This document shows positions 1 to 8,039 of a stretch of DNA of 64,000 nucleotides, piece by piece (within the stretch, counting starts at the first letter, position 1; every line of letters begins with the position of its first letter). The position numbers and the translations under genes were made by a program. The notes below the pieces were generated by a model. It saw only the letters and a program-made list of their open reading frames with translations. It was not told the origin of the DNA and searched no databases. Source of the DNA: a bacterium (GTDB lineage: Bacteria > Joyebacterota > Joyebacteria > Joyebacterales > Joyebacteraceae); assembly GCA_025774935.1 (NCBI GenBank), contig JALGZK010000011.1, forward strand, positions 3,412 to 67,411, written 5' to 3'.

Positions 1-1
1 C

Positions 2-1072
2 GGCAGCTTCGTGAACGGGGACAGCAACCTCCCGAGCCACAGCTACAGGGGCACGTCTCTCGGTGACGTCGACAACGACGGAGGGCTGGATCTCGCGTGC
101 CTGAACAGCGGCGCGCCCGAGGTGTGGGTGTGGGACGATGCAGGGGAGGCGTGGGTCGACTTCTCCGGGAACCTCCCGACGTCCGGGAGCTACAGCGCGA
201 CGGCGCTCCACGACATGGACGTCGACGGGTACATCGATCTCGTGGCCTTCGGGAATGGTACCGTGTCAATCTGGCTCGGGGACGGCGCGGGGATGTGGAC
301 CACCGCCGCGGCGTTCGCTGTGCCCGGGACCTACGAGGCGTTCAGGGTAGGAGGGGACTTCGACAGGAACGGATTCCCGGACATGGCGCTCCTGGACGAG
401 GAGGGGTCCTGGCCGAGCTACCAGAACCACCTCCGGTGTTACCGAGAGGCGTCGGTCGCCCTCGGTCTCACGATCGCACCGGTCTTCCCCCGAGGGCACG
501 AGCGGATCGCGGGTGGGTCGGTCCAGTTCATCGACTGGATCTCCGCTGTGCCTGCGGGGATGACGACCACCGTCGCCCTCGACTACTCGACGAGCGGGCC
601 GTCTGGCCCCTGGTTTCCCATCGCGAGTGGACTCCCGAACAACGGACGGCATCAGTGGACGATGCCGGACGTGAACTCGACGAACTGCTACATCCGATAC
701 ACGGTCACCGGCGAGCGGCAAGAAGAGGTCGCGGTCACGCCTGCCGCGTTCACGGTCCTGGGCGACGAGGTCGGGGTCGACGACGGTGGCGGCTCAAGGG
801 TCGCGCTCTCGGTTCGGCCGAATCCCGCTACTGGTACGACGACGATCCACTACACGCTTGAGTCACCGGGCCCCGCCACACTCGCGGTCTACGACGCTGC
901 AGGGAGGCGCGTTGCGCGGCTCGCCGAACTTGCTGCGAGTCAGACGGGGGAGCACCAGGTCGCTTGGAATGGTCGCGACGACTCAGGTGAGCGTGTCGCT
1001 GCCGGTGTGTACTTCTGCAGGCTCGAGGCCGATGGCGAGGTCGTGGCGAGGAAGATCGTGTTCGTGAGATAG
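2..1072 (+). CDS. Secreted FG-GAP/VCBS-repeat protein with C-terminal type IX sorting domain (5' partial)
   Basis: The frame is open to the left edge, so the start lies outside the window. At least three calcium-binding-like FG-GAP motifs are visible (DVDNDGGLDL, DMDVDGYIDL, DFDRNGFPDM), the pattern of beta-propeller integrin-alpha-like repeats in secreted proteins. A middle region of about 100 residues looks like an Ig/fibronectin-type module. The last ~85 residues are a FlgD-Ig-like/T9SS type A sorting domain (RPNPATGTTTIHYTL, then AAGRRV, then GVYFCRLEADGE, ending KIVFVR). It is probably exported across the outer membrane and kept at the surface. Its ligand cannot be told from the sequence. 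It faces the minus-strand dockerin-like gene. Confidence 0.85.
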   Translation, partial: GSFVNGDSNLPSHSYRGTSLGDVDNDGGLDLACLNSGAPEVWVWDDAGEAWVDFSGNLPTSGSYSATALHDMDVDGYIDLVAFGNGTVSIWLGDGAGMWTTAAAFAVPGTYEAFRVGGDFDRNGFPDMALLDEEGSWPSYQNHLRCYREASVALGLTIAPVFPRGHERIAGGSVQFIDWISAVPAGMTTTVALDYSTSGPSGPWFPIASGLPNNGRHQWTMPDVNSTNCYIRYTVTGERQEEVAVTPAAFTVLGDEVGVDDGGGSRVALSVRPNPATGTTTIHYTLESPGPATLAVYDAAGRRVARLAELAASQTGEHQVAWNGRDDSGERVAAGVYFCRLEADGEVVARKIVFVR

Positions 1073-1149
1073 TCCCGGGGTGAGGTCCGCGGAACGGATC
1101 TCCGGCATCGGTGACGACAAGGCCGGACGGGCGACGCTCGGGGAGTCGT

Positions 1150-1719
1150 CTACGGTTCAGCGTGCCCGTAGTGAGCCGAGAACAGGATGAAGTCCTGCGG
1201 ACCGACCGGCCCGCCACTCCAGTCGTAGTCGCGGCGCTCGACCTCCAGGCCGTAGTCGCCTGAGAACTCGATGAAGTCCTGCAAGTTCAGCCAGCCGTTG
1301 GAATCCTCAAACAGGTCGAACGCCTTGCAGTCCAGGTCGAAGGTGTCGTTCAGGACGACCGTGTAGATCTGCATGCCGAGTGTGATTCCGGGCGCGGCGA
1401 TACTCTCTTCACCGAAACACTCGAAGCGGATCCTGCCTTGGGCGTTCGTCTCCAGATCCACAGGTGTGATCCTGATGTCGCCACCGGTCACGCAAAAGAA
1501 GAAGCAGTTGTAGGGGATTCGCCCGATCGGGGAGGCGCTCGGCGTCCTCACCGTAACGGTGATGTACTGGGAGACAGGCCCGTCGCCGGCCGGGCACGTC
1601 GTCATGCCGAGGTCGGGACCAAGCATGAGCGACGAGAGGTCGGCATCCGGGGCGTCTGCGGAGGCGATGTTCGCGGCGAAGACGAGCAGTGCTGTGACCA
1701 CCACTGATAGCGTCTTCAT
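1150..1719 (-). CDS. Secreted protein with dockerin-like C-terminus
   Basis: A 189-aa protein. The start at 1719 (MKTLSVVV) is chosen because it begins a clean signal peptide, ending near ASADAP, and has GGAG 9 nt upstream. A longer reading from 1782 would add a poor N-terminus. The central part is beta-rich with a Cys pattern (CFFFC, FECFGEE). The C-terminal ~60 residues hold two EF-hand/dockerin-like halves (DLFEDSNGWLNLQDFIEFSGDYG and a second ending DFILFSAHYG), as often seen in FCB secreted proteins. No catalytic domain is recognised. It may be an anchored or complex-forming surface protein. The long plus-strand frames over it are shadows. Confidence 0.7.
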   Translation of the reverse strand: MKTLSVVVTALLVFAANIASADAPDADLSSLMLGPDLGMTTCPAGDGPVSQYITVTVRTPSASPIGRIPYNCFFFCVTGGDIRITPVDLETNAQGRIRFECFGEESIAAPGITLGMQIYTVVLNDTFDLDCKAFDLFEDSNGWLNLQDFIEFSGDYGLEVERRDYDWSGGPVGPQDFILFSAHYGHAEP

Positions 1720-1772
1720 CGCGCCGGCTCCACGGTCTGAGGCCATCAGACGGTTCACGAGACTCGCGTGGC

Positions 1773-1801
1773 ACGGTATCACACAACTGCGTGAGCGTCA
1801 A
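1773..1801 (-). promoter_or_regulatory. Sigma-70-type promoter for the dockerin-like gene
   Basis: Read on the minus strand: -35 TTGACG (1801-1796), a 17-bp spacer, -10 TACCGT (1778-1773). The start codon lies about 50 nt downstream. The -35 is good and the -10 moderate. Confidence 0.45.
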
Positions 1802-1883
1802 TCGACTCAGGATGGACGCGCTTCGCGTTCCGGAGTACGCACACAGGTCAGCGCGCAGGTACGCGGCGTCCGATCAGCCGGCG

Positions 1884-2606
1884 CTAGCGCCCGCCGAACG
1901 CGAGGAGGTAGAACCCGACGCCGATGAGGAGGACACCGGCTGTGACTCGGATGGCCGGCGCCGCCTTTCGGACAGCCGCGCTCAGCTTCTCGACACCGAG
2001 TCCAACACCGATCAGGGCGCCGGCGAGAGGCAGCCCGTATCCGATCGCGAACGCTGCGAGGAGCGCCGCGCCGGCTGCGGCGTGAGCATGGAGTGTCGCC
2101 ATCCCGATGACGAGGAAGAGCGCGGGATTGCAGCCTGCCGAGCAGACCGTGACACCGCCGCCGATGGCAAAGCCGGCGAGCATCGCCTGTCTCGGACCGA
2201 CGGGCGCGTCGCCACGGAGGATTCCGGGGGTCGGGATCTTGAGCGGGACCAGCCCGAGGGTCGCGGACCCAAGGAGGACCATGATGAGGCCGGCGAAGAT
2301 CCTCCAGTACTTCCCCAGTGCCGCGCCGAGGGTCTGGCTGAGGAGGCCTGCGGCCGCACCGATCACAGCGAGCGCGACCGCCGTGCCCAGCATGAACGAG
2401 AGCGCACCGGCGATGACCGCGCGGCGTTGGCTCCCGCCGGGGAGGCCCTTCCCGGCCAGCGAGCCGGAGTAGCCTGCAATGGCGCCGATCACGGGGAGAT
2501 TGCAGCAGTTCGTGACCGCCCCCACGATCCCGAGCGCGAATGCGGCGGCGAGGACCGTCGGCGTGATCGACGGAGAGGCCAGGGCCTGGCTGATCCACTC
2601 CGGCAC
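1884..2606 (-). CDS. CcdA/DsbD-like thiol-disulfide transport membrane protein
   Basis: A 240-aa integral membrane protein with about six hydrophobic segments. It belongs by appearance to the CcdA/DsbD-beta (LysE-superfamily) group, which carries electrons from cytoplasmic thioredoxin across the membrane. Two Cys-Pro-type motifs sit in symmetric helices as expected: TNCCNLPVIG near residue 33 and CSAGCNPALF near residue 155. The GTG start at 2606 has AAGGAG 7 nt upstream. It lies 36 nt behind the Cys-rich single-pass protein, so the two probably form one operon. In system II cytochrome c maturation a CcdA reduces the ResA/TlpA thioredoxin; TlpA-, ResB- and CcsA-like genes are elsewhere in this window. 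Confidence 0.8.
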   Translation of the reverse strand: MPEWISQALASPSITPTVLAAAFALGIVGAVTNCCNLPVIGAIAGYSGSLAGKGLPGGSQRRAVIAGALSFMLGTAVALAVIGAAAGLLSQTLGAALGKYWRIFAGLIMVLLGSATLGLVPLKIPTPGILRGDAPVGPRQAMLAGFAIGGGVTVCSAGCNPALFLVIGMATLHAHAAAGAALLAAFAIGYGLPLAGALIGVGLGVEKLSAAVRKAAPAIRVTAGVLLIGVGFYLLAFGGR

Positions 2607-2642
2607 GTCGGTCTCCTTCCGGCTCGAGGGGTCCGGTGATTG

Positions 2643-3362
2643 CTACTTCCCGCAGCTGGTCCCGCAAGGGACCGCGCCGGCCGAGCTCTGGACGGTCGCG
2701 ACGACGAACGCTCTCAGGAGCTCGACGGTCCTGCCTTCGCCTTCTGCCAGCGCGAGCTGGCCGAGAGGTCCGACGACGACTGCGGAGGGAAACGACTCGA
2801 CACTGGCCGCCAGAACGAGACGCTCGTACCCTTCCGTCCCCTCCTCCTGCGTGACCGCGACGACGTCCTTGCCCGTGTCGGCAAGTCGGGCGACTGCCTC
2901 GTCGATTCGTGCTGAGAGCGCTTCGTTCGCTGTCGCTTCGTCACCCGGGAGGAGGACGAACGCGGCGTCTCTCGCGGCGACGACCTCCGAGAGGGACGCG
3001 GTCGACGCGAGATCGACGCACGGCGTCGAAGGAGAGCACGAAGCACCGGCACCGCACGAAGCGGCGTCCGGGTCGCAGGCGGCGACCGCCCCGCCACCGG
3101 CCTCCGTGGCCGCGATCTCCGCCGATCCTCCGTCGTCCGCGCCGGTCCTCATGATGAGCGACCGCGCCGCCAGGCTCGCAGCGGCGAACATGATGAGAGC
3201 GAACGCGACGGTTCTCGCCCGTGAGCCGCCTGATCGCCCGCCCGTCGATTCCTCGCCCTGCAGCTCCGAGCCGTCTCTCGGGGGACCGCAGTCGCATGAG
3301 GACCCGCTCGTGGTTTCCGGACAGCACTCGTTGGGCGGCCTGGCAGTCGGATCGTCGTTCAT
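2643..3362 (-). CDS. Cys-rich single-pass membrane protein with thioredoxin-like periplasmic region
   Basis: A 239-aa protein. The start at 3362 (MNDDPTARPP) is chosen for a strong Shine-Dalgarno (GGAGG); the frame runs further upstream. The N-terminus is cytoplasmic and Cys-rich (NECCPE, then CDC), followed by one membrane span near residues 50-70. A linker has spaced cysteines (ACDPDAASCGAGASC, TPC). A ~110-residue region ending FPSAVVVGPLGQL resembles the cis-Pro half of a thioredoxin fold but lacks a CxxC at the usual site. The protein ends CGTSCGK. It is co-oriented with the CcdA-like gene. An electron-accepting partner of CcdA is plausible. The family is not recognised. Confidence 0.6.
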   Translation of the reverse strand: MNDDPTARPPNECCPETTSGSSCDCGPPRDGSELQGEESTGGRSGGSRARTVAFALIMFAAASLAARSLIMRTGADDGGSAEIAATEAGGGAVAACDPDAASCGAGASCSPSTPCVDLASTASLSEVVAARDAAFVLLPGDEATANEALSARIDEAVARLADTGKDVVAVTQEEGTEGYERLVLAASVESFPSAVVVGPLGQLALAEGEGRTVELLRAFVVATVQSSAGAVPCGTSCGK

Positions 3363-3421
3363 GCGCTCGCTCCCTCCGGAGGTACGGGGTCGCACTCGGC
3401 CCCGTTCGGGTTCTCCCCTCT

Positions 3422-3450
3422 ACTATACAGCGCCACGCACGGCGGGACAA
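3422..3450 (-). promoter_or_regulatory. Promoter of the Cys-rich protein/CcdA operon
   Basis: Minus strand: -35 TTGTCC (3450-3445), a 17-bp spacer, -10 TATAGT (3427-3422). The predicted transcript starts about 50 nt before the start codon at 3362. It is back-to-back with the GH53 gene. Confidence 0.6.
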
Positions 3451-3478
3451 CGCGCACCGTGACAGGCCACGCTCGTGG

Positions 3479-3484
3479 TATCAT
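3479..3484 (+). promoter_or_regulatory. Extended -10 element before the GH53 gene
   Basis: TATCAT preceded by TGG (extended -10), with no good -35. The leader would be very short (about 18 nt) and would contain GGGAGG just before the GTG start at 3509. The same TGG-TATCAT string is the -10 at 7257. Confidence 0.35.
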
Positions 3485-3508
3485 TCCAGCGGAAGGGAGG
3501 TCCCGGTC

Positions 3509-4669
3509 GTGTTATCTTCACACCGCTCTATTGCGATGGCATTGGCCATTGCTCTCCTGGGCAATGTGGTCGGTTGCGCCGGGCCGGCGACCGGTGGCGA
3601 CCCGGAGACGTCCCCGGGAAACGACGTCTCCGGCGTCGCGATCGGAGCCGACCTCTCGTTCCTTCCCCAGCTCGAGGCAGCCGGCGCGGAGTACGCCGTC
3701 GCCGGCGTGCGCGGCGATCCTCTCACCATCTTCCGGGACCACGGGTTCACGCTTGTCCGGCTCCGTCTCTGGCACACGCCCGAGGAGCCATGGCACGGGC
3801 TCGACGCAACAGTCGACTTCGCTCGTAGGGTGCGGGACGAGGGCTTCGAGATCATGCTCGACCTCCACTACTCCGACAGCTGGGCCGACCCAGGGAAACA
3901 GGTGAAGCCCGAGGCGTGGCGTGACGCGGACTTCCCTGCGCTCGTCGACTCCGTCCGGGAGTACACGAGCGCCGTTGTCCGCCGGTTCGCCGACGCGGAC
4001 GTCCTGCCCCGCTACATTCAGCTCGGGAACGAGATTGGGGGCGGGCTCCTTTGGGACGATGGCCGGGTGGGGTGGGAGGGAGGCCCGCACGACACGTGGG
4101 AGCAGTGGTCGCAGCTCACGGAGCTCCTCGCGGCGGCCGCAGAGGGCGTCCGGCGCGCGCAGCCGGCGGGCTCAAGCCCGGCGATCGTCCTCCACGTCGC
4201 GGACGGAGGGGACAACGAGGCGTGCCGGTGGTTCTTCGATCGGGTCGTCGCTGCAGGAACGGAGTTCGACGCGATCGGGCTCTCGTTCTACCCGTGGTGG
4301 CACGGCGAGCTCGGCGACCTCGAGACAAACGTGCACGACCTCGCCCGGCGCTATGGAAAGGAGATCCTGGTCGTCGAGACCGGGTACCCGTGGACGCTCA
4401 GCTGGTGGGACGACACACACAACTTCGTGGGCGAGCCCGCGCAGCTGCATCCCGGCTACGGCGCCTCCCCCGGATCGCAGGAGCGGTTCCTTCGGGACCT
4501 CGTCGCCGTCGTGGCCGGGATCCCGCGCGGTCTCGGACGGGGCGTGATCTACTGGGAGCCCGCGTGGACCGCCGTGGACGACGGCCCACCGAACCCGTAC
4601 GAGAACCTCGCCCTCTTCGACTTCCACTGGGACGCCCTTCCGGCACTCGGATTCGGGCTCCCGCGTTAG
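3509..4669 (+). CDS. GH53 family lipoprotein (endo-beta-1,4-galactanase-like)
   Basis: A 386-aa protein. The GTG start at 3509 is chosen because GGGAGG lies 8 nt upstream and it begins a lipoprotein signal peptide with lipobox VVGC (Cys23). The frame is open far upstream without coding character. The TIM-barrel domain matches glycoside hydrolase family 53: VRLRLWHTP near the start, DLHYSDSWADPGKQ, the acid/base Glu175 in QLGNEIGGG, and the nucleophile Glu290 in VVETGYPWT. It ends with an ALFDF-type C-terminus. GH53 enzymes cleave beta-1,4-galactan and arabinogalactan. Anchoring would put it in the envelope. No other glycan-degradation genes are adjacent. Confidence 0.88.
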   Translation: MLSSHRSIAMALAIALLGNVVGCAGPATGGDPETSPGNDVSGVAIGADLSFLPQLEAAGAEYAVAGVRGDPLTIFRDHGFTLVRLRLWHTPEEPWHGLDATVDFARRVRDEGFEIMLDLHYSDSWADPGKQVKPEAWRDADFPALVDSVREYTSAVVRRFADADVLPRYIQLGNEIGGGLLWDDGRVGWEGGPHDTWEQWSQLTELLAAAAEGVRRAQPAGSSPAIVLHVADGGDNEACRWFFDRVVAAGTEFDAIGLSFYPWWHGELGDLETNVHDLARRYGKEILVVETGYPWTLSWWDDTHNFVGEPAQLHPGYGASPGSQERFLRDLVAVVAGIPRGLGRGVIYWEPAWTAVDDGPPNPYENLALFDFHWDALPALGFGLPR

Positions 4670-4744
4670 TCCGGAATCCCGCAACAGAGCGCCCAGCATC
4701 AGCAGGCACCCGGTTTGCTACCAGTGCCATGCAGGAGGAACTGC

Positions 4745-5443
4745 ATGGCACCTTCAGAATCCATCGACACGACCGGCCGCGACGGCGCGGTCTCGGTAAG
4801 GTCGCTCTTCAGCCGCCTCGGGGCGGAGCGCGCAGGCGAGGGAGTGAGTGCGTCGGACGTCGTCATGGACGTCGTCGCGTTCGCAGTCACGCTCGTCTTC
4901 GCGAGCCTCCATCGGTGGGCGGCGCACGACATCATCTGGGCCCTGTGGATCTCGAGCCTCTGTGTCGGCTACGCGCACATCGTGACAGGCATCGTCACCG
5001 GGACGATCAACTGGTTCAGCGGATCGAAGGCCGTGCAGGTCGTGGGCGCCGTCTTCACGCTCGGGTTCTTCTCCGTCCACTTCGTGGGGTTCCACTACGG
5101 CCACAGCGCGTTCCTCCACATGTTCTTTCCCCTCGTCGGCGAGGGACCGACGCCGGACTTCCCACAGACGGTGGCGGTGACGCTCAGGCTCTTCTGGCCG
5201 TTCGTCCTCATGAGCTTCGTCGCGAGATGGCGTGACCTCCCGCTCAACGGGGTCGATCTCGGCAAGAAGGGCACGTTCTCCGGTCCGTACGCCAACGTCA
5301 TCCGCATGCACATCCTCATCTTCGTGTTCGCCGGGCTCGCCATGGCCGACCTGAGCCGCCTGGCGGTCTACCCCGTCCTCGCGTTCTACTTCTTCCCCTG
5401 GGGCGCCTTCAGAGACGCGGTCCGGAACCGCCGCAAGGGCTAG
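4745..5443 (+). CDS. Multi-pass membrane protein, DUF6498-like
   Basis: A 232-aa protein with about six transmembrane segments. ATG 4745 is preferred over an upstream in-frame start because GGAGG precedes it by 8 nt. Histidine- and aromatic-rich helices (SVHFVGFHYGHSAFLHMFF, and VIRMHILIFVFAG near the C-terminus) resemble DUF6498 membrane proteins of unknown function. It is a stand-alone gene between GH53 and the rubredoxin fusion gene. No function is proposed; the family match is from memory. Confidence 0.65.
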   Translation: MAPSESIDTTGRDGAVSVRSLFSRLGAERAGEGVSASDVVMDVVAFAVTLVFASLHRWAAHDIIWALWISSLCVGYAHIVTGIVTGTINWFSGSKAVQVVGAVFTLGFFSVHFVGFHYGHSAFLHMFFPLVGEGPTPDFPQTVAVTLRLFWPFVLMSFVARWRDLPLNGVDLGKKGTFSGPYANVIRMHILIFVFAGLAMADLSRLAVYPVLAFYFFPWGAFRDAVRNRRKG

Positions 5444-5578
5444 CTCCTACGAGCTTCCCCCGGCAATCGCCGAACCAGCGCGTCCGCCGGCGGCCGTTTC
5501 CGGTGCGCCTCTTCCCGTTGCCGTGGTAGAGTCTGTCCCGCCGGCATAACTCTCGAGGAATCGCTGAGGGGGTGGGTC

Positions 5579-7066
5579 ATGGCCAGATTCCGCTGCGACG
5601 TGTGCAACACGTTCGAGTACGATGACACGCGAGGCGACTCCCGGACCGGCATTAAGCCCGGAACGCTTCTCGAGGACTTCCCCGACGACTGGCGTTGCCC
5701 GATCTGCGACTCGAAGAAGGAGCACCTCCAACCGGTCCACGAGAAGGTCAAGACGGTCCGCGTGCACGAGACGATCATCGACCCGACCAGAGGCGCGGAG
5801 GACACGATCGTCTACGAGGCCACGAAGGCGATCGACGCCGAGAGCTACCTCGGAGAGTGGCGCCGCGAGACCGACGCCCTCGAACGCCACATGGAGGACA
5901 TCCACAGGATCTCCGTCACCGGTGAATCAATCATCGAGCCCATGCGCACCCGGCGGGACGTCATCTCGTGGGACGAGATCCTCATCAAGGGCGCGCAGCT
6001 GGCGAGGATCCCCCTGAACCAGGACGATCCGGTGAACACGAGAACGGTCATCGGTCCGTCCGCCAGGAAGCCGCTCGAGATCGAGACCCCGGTGTTCGTA
6101 ACACACATGTCGTTCGGCGCCCTCTCGAGGGAGGTCAAGGTGGCGCTTGCCAAGGGAAGCGCCGCCGTGAGGACGGCCGTGTGCTCGGGGGAGGGGGGCA
6201 TTCTCCCCGAAGCGCGGGCCGCGTCCTACCGGTACATCTTCGAGTACGTCCCGAACGAGTACAGCGTCTCCACGGAGAACCTCGCGGCCTCTGATGCGAT
6301 CGAGATCAAGATCGGGCAGTCCTCCAAGCCCGGAATGGGCGCCCACCTCCCCGCGGAGAAGGTCACGAAGGAGATCGGGGAGATTCGCGGCTTTCCGGAG
6401 GGAAGCGACATCGCGAGCCCCGCCAGGTTCGAGGACATCCGGAGCGCCGACGACCTCAAGCATAAGGTCGACTGGCTCCGGAAGGAGTCGGGAGGGAGGC
6501 CGATCGGCATCAAGCTGGCCGCCGGTCACATCGAAGCCGACCTCGGGGTCGCCCTGGCTGCCGAGCCGGACTTCATCACGATCGATGGGCGACCGGGAGC
6601 GACCGCAGCATCCCCGCAGTTCATCAAGGCGGCGACATCGGTCCCGACCATCTTCGCGCTCTACCGGGCGCGGAAGTTCCTCGACGAGAACGGCGCGAAG
6701 GACGTGTCGCTGGTGATAACGGGCGGGCTTCGCGTATCCCCGGACTTCGCGAAGGCGCTCGCGATGGGGGCCGACGCCGTGGCGATCGGCACGGCAGCGC
6801 TCATGGCCACCGCGTGCCAGCAGTACCGGCTCTGCGACACCGGTAAGTGCCCGGTCGGCGTCACCACGCAGGACGAAGAGAGCCGGGCGAGGCTTCGGGT
6901 CGACATCTCCGCGAAGAAGCTCGAGAACTTCCTCCGCGTCTCGACCGACGAGCTTCGGGACTTCGCCCGCCTGACAGGGAAGGATGACGTCCACGCACTC
7001 TCGGTCGGGGATCTTTGCACAACATCTTCCGAGGTGTCAGGGAACACCGAGATTCCTCACGTCTAG
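5579..7066 (+). CDS. Rubredoxin-glutamate synthase-like FMN/Fe-S fusion protein
   Basis: A 495-aa protein. Residues 1-50 are a complete rubredoxin-type iron site: CDVC (Cys6, Cys9) and CPIC (Cys40, Cys43) with the PGTLLEDFPDDW signature between. Residues ~130-470 are the FMN-binding TIM barrel of the glutamate synthase large subunit: MSFGALSREVK, GEGGILPEA, IDGRPGATAASP, VITGGLRVSPDFAKALAMGADAV. A Cys cluster CQQYRLCDTGKCPVG fits a 3Fe-4S site. No glutaminase domain is present, so ammonia or a non-glutamate substrate is possible. The rubredoxin probably delivers electrons internally. It is monocistronic. Confidence 0.85.
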   Translation: MARFRCDVCNTFEYDDTRGDSRTGIKPGTLLEDFPDDWRCPICDSKKEHLQPVHEKVKTVRVHETIIDPTRGAEDTIVYEATKAIDAESYLGEWRRETDALERHMEDIHRISVTGESIIEPMRTRRDVISWDEILIKGAQLARIPLNQDDPVNTRTVIGPSARKPLEIETPVFVTHMSFGALSREVKVALAKGSAAVRTAVCSGEGGILPEARAASYRYIFEYVPNEYSVSTENLAASDAIEIKIGQSSKPGMGAHLPAEKVTKEIGEIRGFPEGSDIASPARFEDIRSADDLKHKVDWLRKESGGRPIGIKLAAGHIEADLGVALAAEPDFITIDGRPGATAASPQFIKAATSVPTIFALYRARKFLDENGAKDVSLVITGGLRVSPDFAKALAMGADAVAIGTAALMATACQQYRLCDTGKCPVGVTTQDEESRARLRVDISAKKLENFLRVSTDELRDFARLTGKDDVHALSVGDLCTTSSEVSGNTEIPHV

Positions 7067-7395
7067 GGCAGCCCCGGGCCGCTTCCCGCAGCGAGCCCAG
7101 TCCGCATTCTAGTCCCCCAGACGGCCTCCCAGAGGCCCTCCGGACCGCCCCGCGCGACTCCCTCCTTTCCCGAGACGGAGCATTTTGCACCAAGTGCACA
7201 TGCGGCCACTCTCTACTTGCCTAAACTTGTATATTGCGTTCAGGCGGCTGAGGTGGTATCATAAAGTCTTGACGGTAGCACATACCTTGGGAGCACTGAG
7301 CCGGGGGCGGTCGCCCGGACGTTCTTGTTCCGTGTGGCCGATGTCCTCGTTTGAGGTTCGTACCCTCGGAGTCGTGCAAGCTCGGGGAGGGACCG
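7067..7395 (+). other. Gene-free interval upstream of the first fibre cassette
   Basis: No credible gene is seen in these 329 bases. They hold the promoter at 7234-7262 and, in the leader, a GC-rich hairpin near 7300-7320 (CCGGG ... CCCGG). The leader is unusually long, about 125 nt. No known riboswitch is recognised. Confidence 0.5.
7234..7262 (+). promoter_or_regulatory. Promoter of fibre cassette 1
   Basis: -35 TTGCGT (7234-7239), a 17-bp spacer, -10 TATCAT (7257-7262) with an extended TGG. It precedes the 174-aa gene by about 130 nt. Cassette 2 has a promoter of the same architecture at 11742. Confidence 0.6.
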
Positions 7396-7920
7396 ATGAG
7401 ACTGAAAGCGTTGCTGGCCGTTGCCAGTATCCTGTTGATTCTCCCGGCCGCGGGGGTGGCACAGTTCGTGATGCCCTACAGCGTTGTGGGGAGCGGCGGC
7501 GGAGCGATGACGGGGGCTAGCCACCAGATGAACGGAACGGTTGGCCAGGCCGCGATCGGCGTCGTCAGCGGGCCGAACAACACCAACGAGATCGGCTTCT
7601 GGTATCGCCCCGGTTGGATCCTGACCGGAGTGGAGGACGCGGGTGATCTGTACCCCAACACCTTCTGGCTCGGACAGAACCACCCGAATCCTTTCAACCC
7701 GGTGACGACGATCCAGTTCGGTCTGCCCAAGAGCGCGCACGTCACGATGAAGCTCTACGACGCTTCCGGTCGTGAGGTGATGACGCTCGTCGACGGGCAG
7801 GTCGACGCGGGCTTCCACGACACCGTCGTCGACGGGTCGGGTCTCGCAAGCGGCGTCTACTTCTGCAGGATGGTCTCGGAGAGGTTCGTCGAGGCGAGGA
7901 AGCTGGTGTTGCTGAAGTAG
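7396..7920 (+). CDS. Small secreted protein with type IX sorting domain (cassette copy 1)
   Basis: A 174-aa protein starting at ATG 7396, with GGGGAGG 5 nt upstream. It has a signal peptide (cleavage near GVAQF), then a short ~50-residue mature region with Gly-rich VVGSGGGAMTG and GTVGQAAIG, ending NEIGFWYRPG. Nearly all the rest is the type IX sorting/FlgD-Ig-like domain (LGQNHPNPFNPVTTIQFGLP, YDASGREV, SGVYFCRM, ending RKLVLLK). It has the same length and design as the protein at 11908-12432. It is followed after 119 nt by a giant fibre gene, so the two are probably co-transcribed. The function of the short region is unknown. Confidence 0.85.
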   Translation: MRLKALLAVASILLILPAAGVAQFVMPYSVVGSGGGAMTGASHQMNGTVGQAAIGVVSGPNNTNEIGFWYRPGWILTGVEDAGDLYPNTFWLGQNHPNPFNPVTTIQFGLPKSAHVTMKLYDASGREVMTLVDGQVDAGFHDTVVDGSGLASGVYFCRMVSERFVEARKLVLLK

Positions 7921-8039
7921 CGGGTGCGGAACGTCCCCTCGACGCCGTTCGAGGCCGGGGTGGAGTGAGGCGGCGGGCGTCGGCGGGCTGACTGAGAGAG
8001 ATGAGACGAGCGAGAAGAGCGGAGAAGGAGGCTCTTGGA

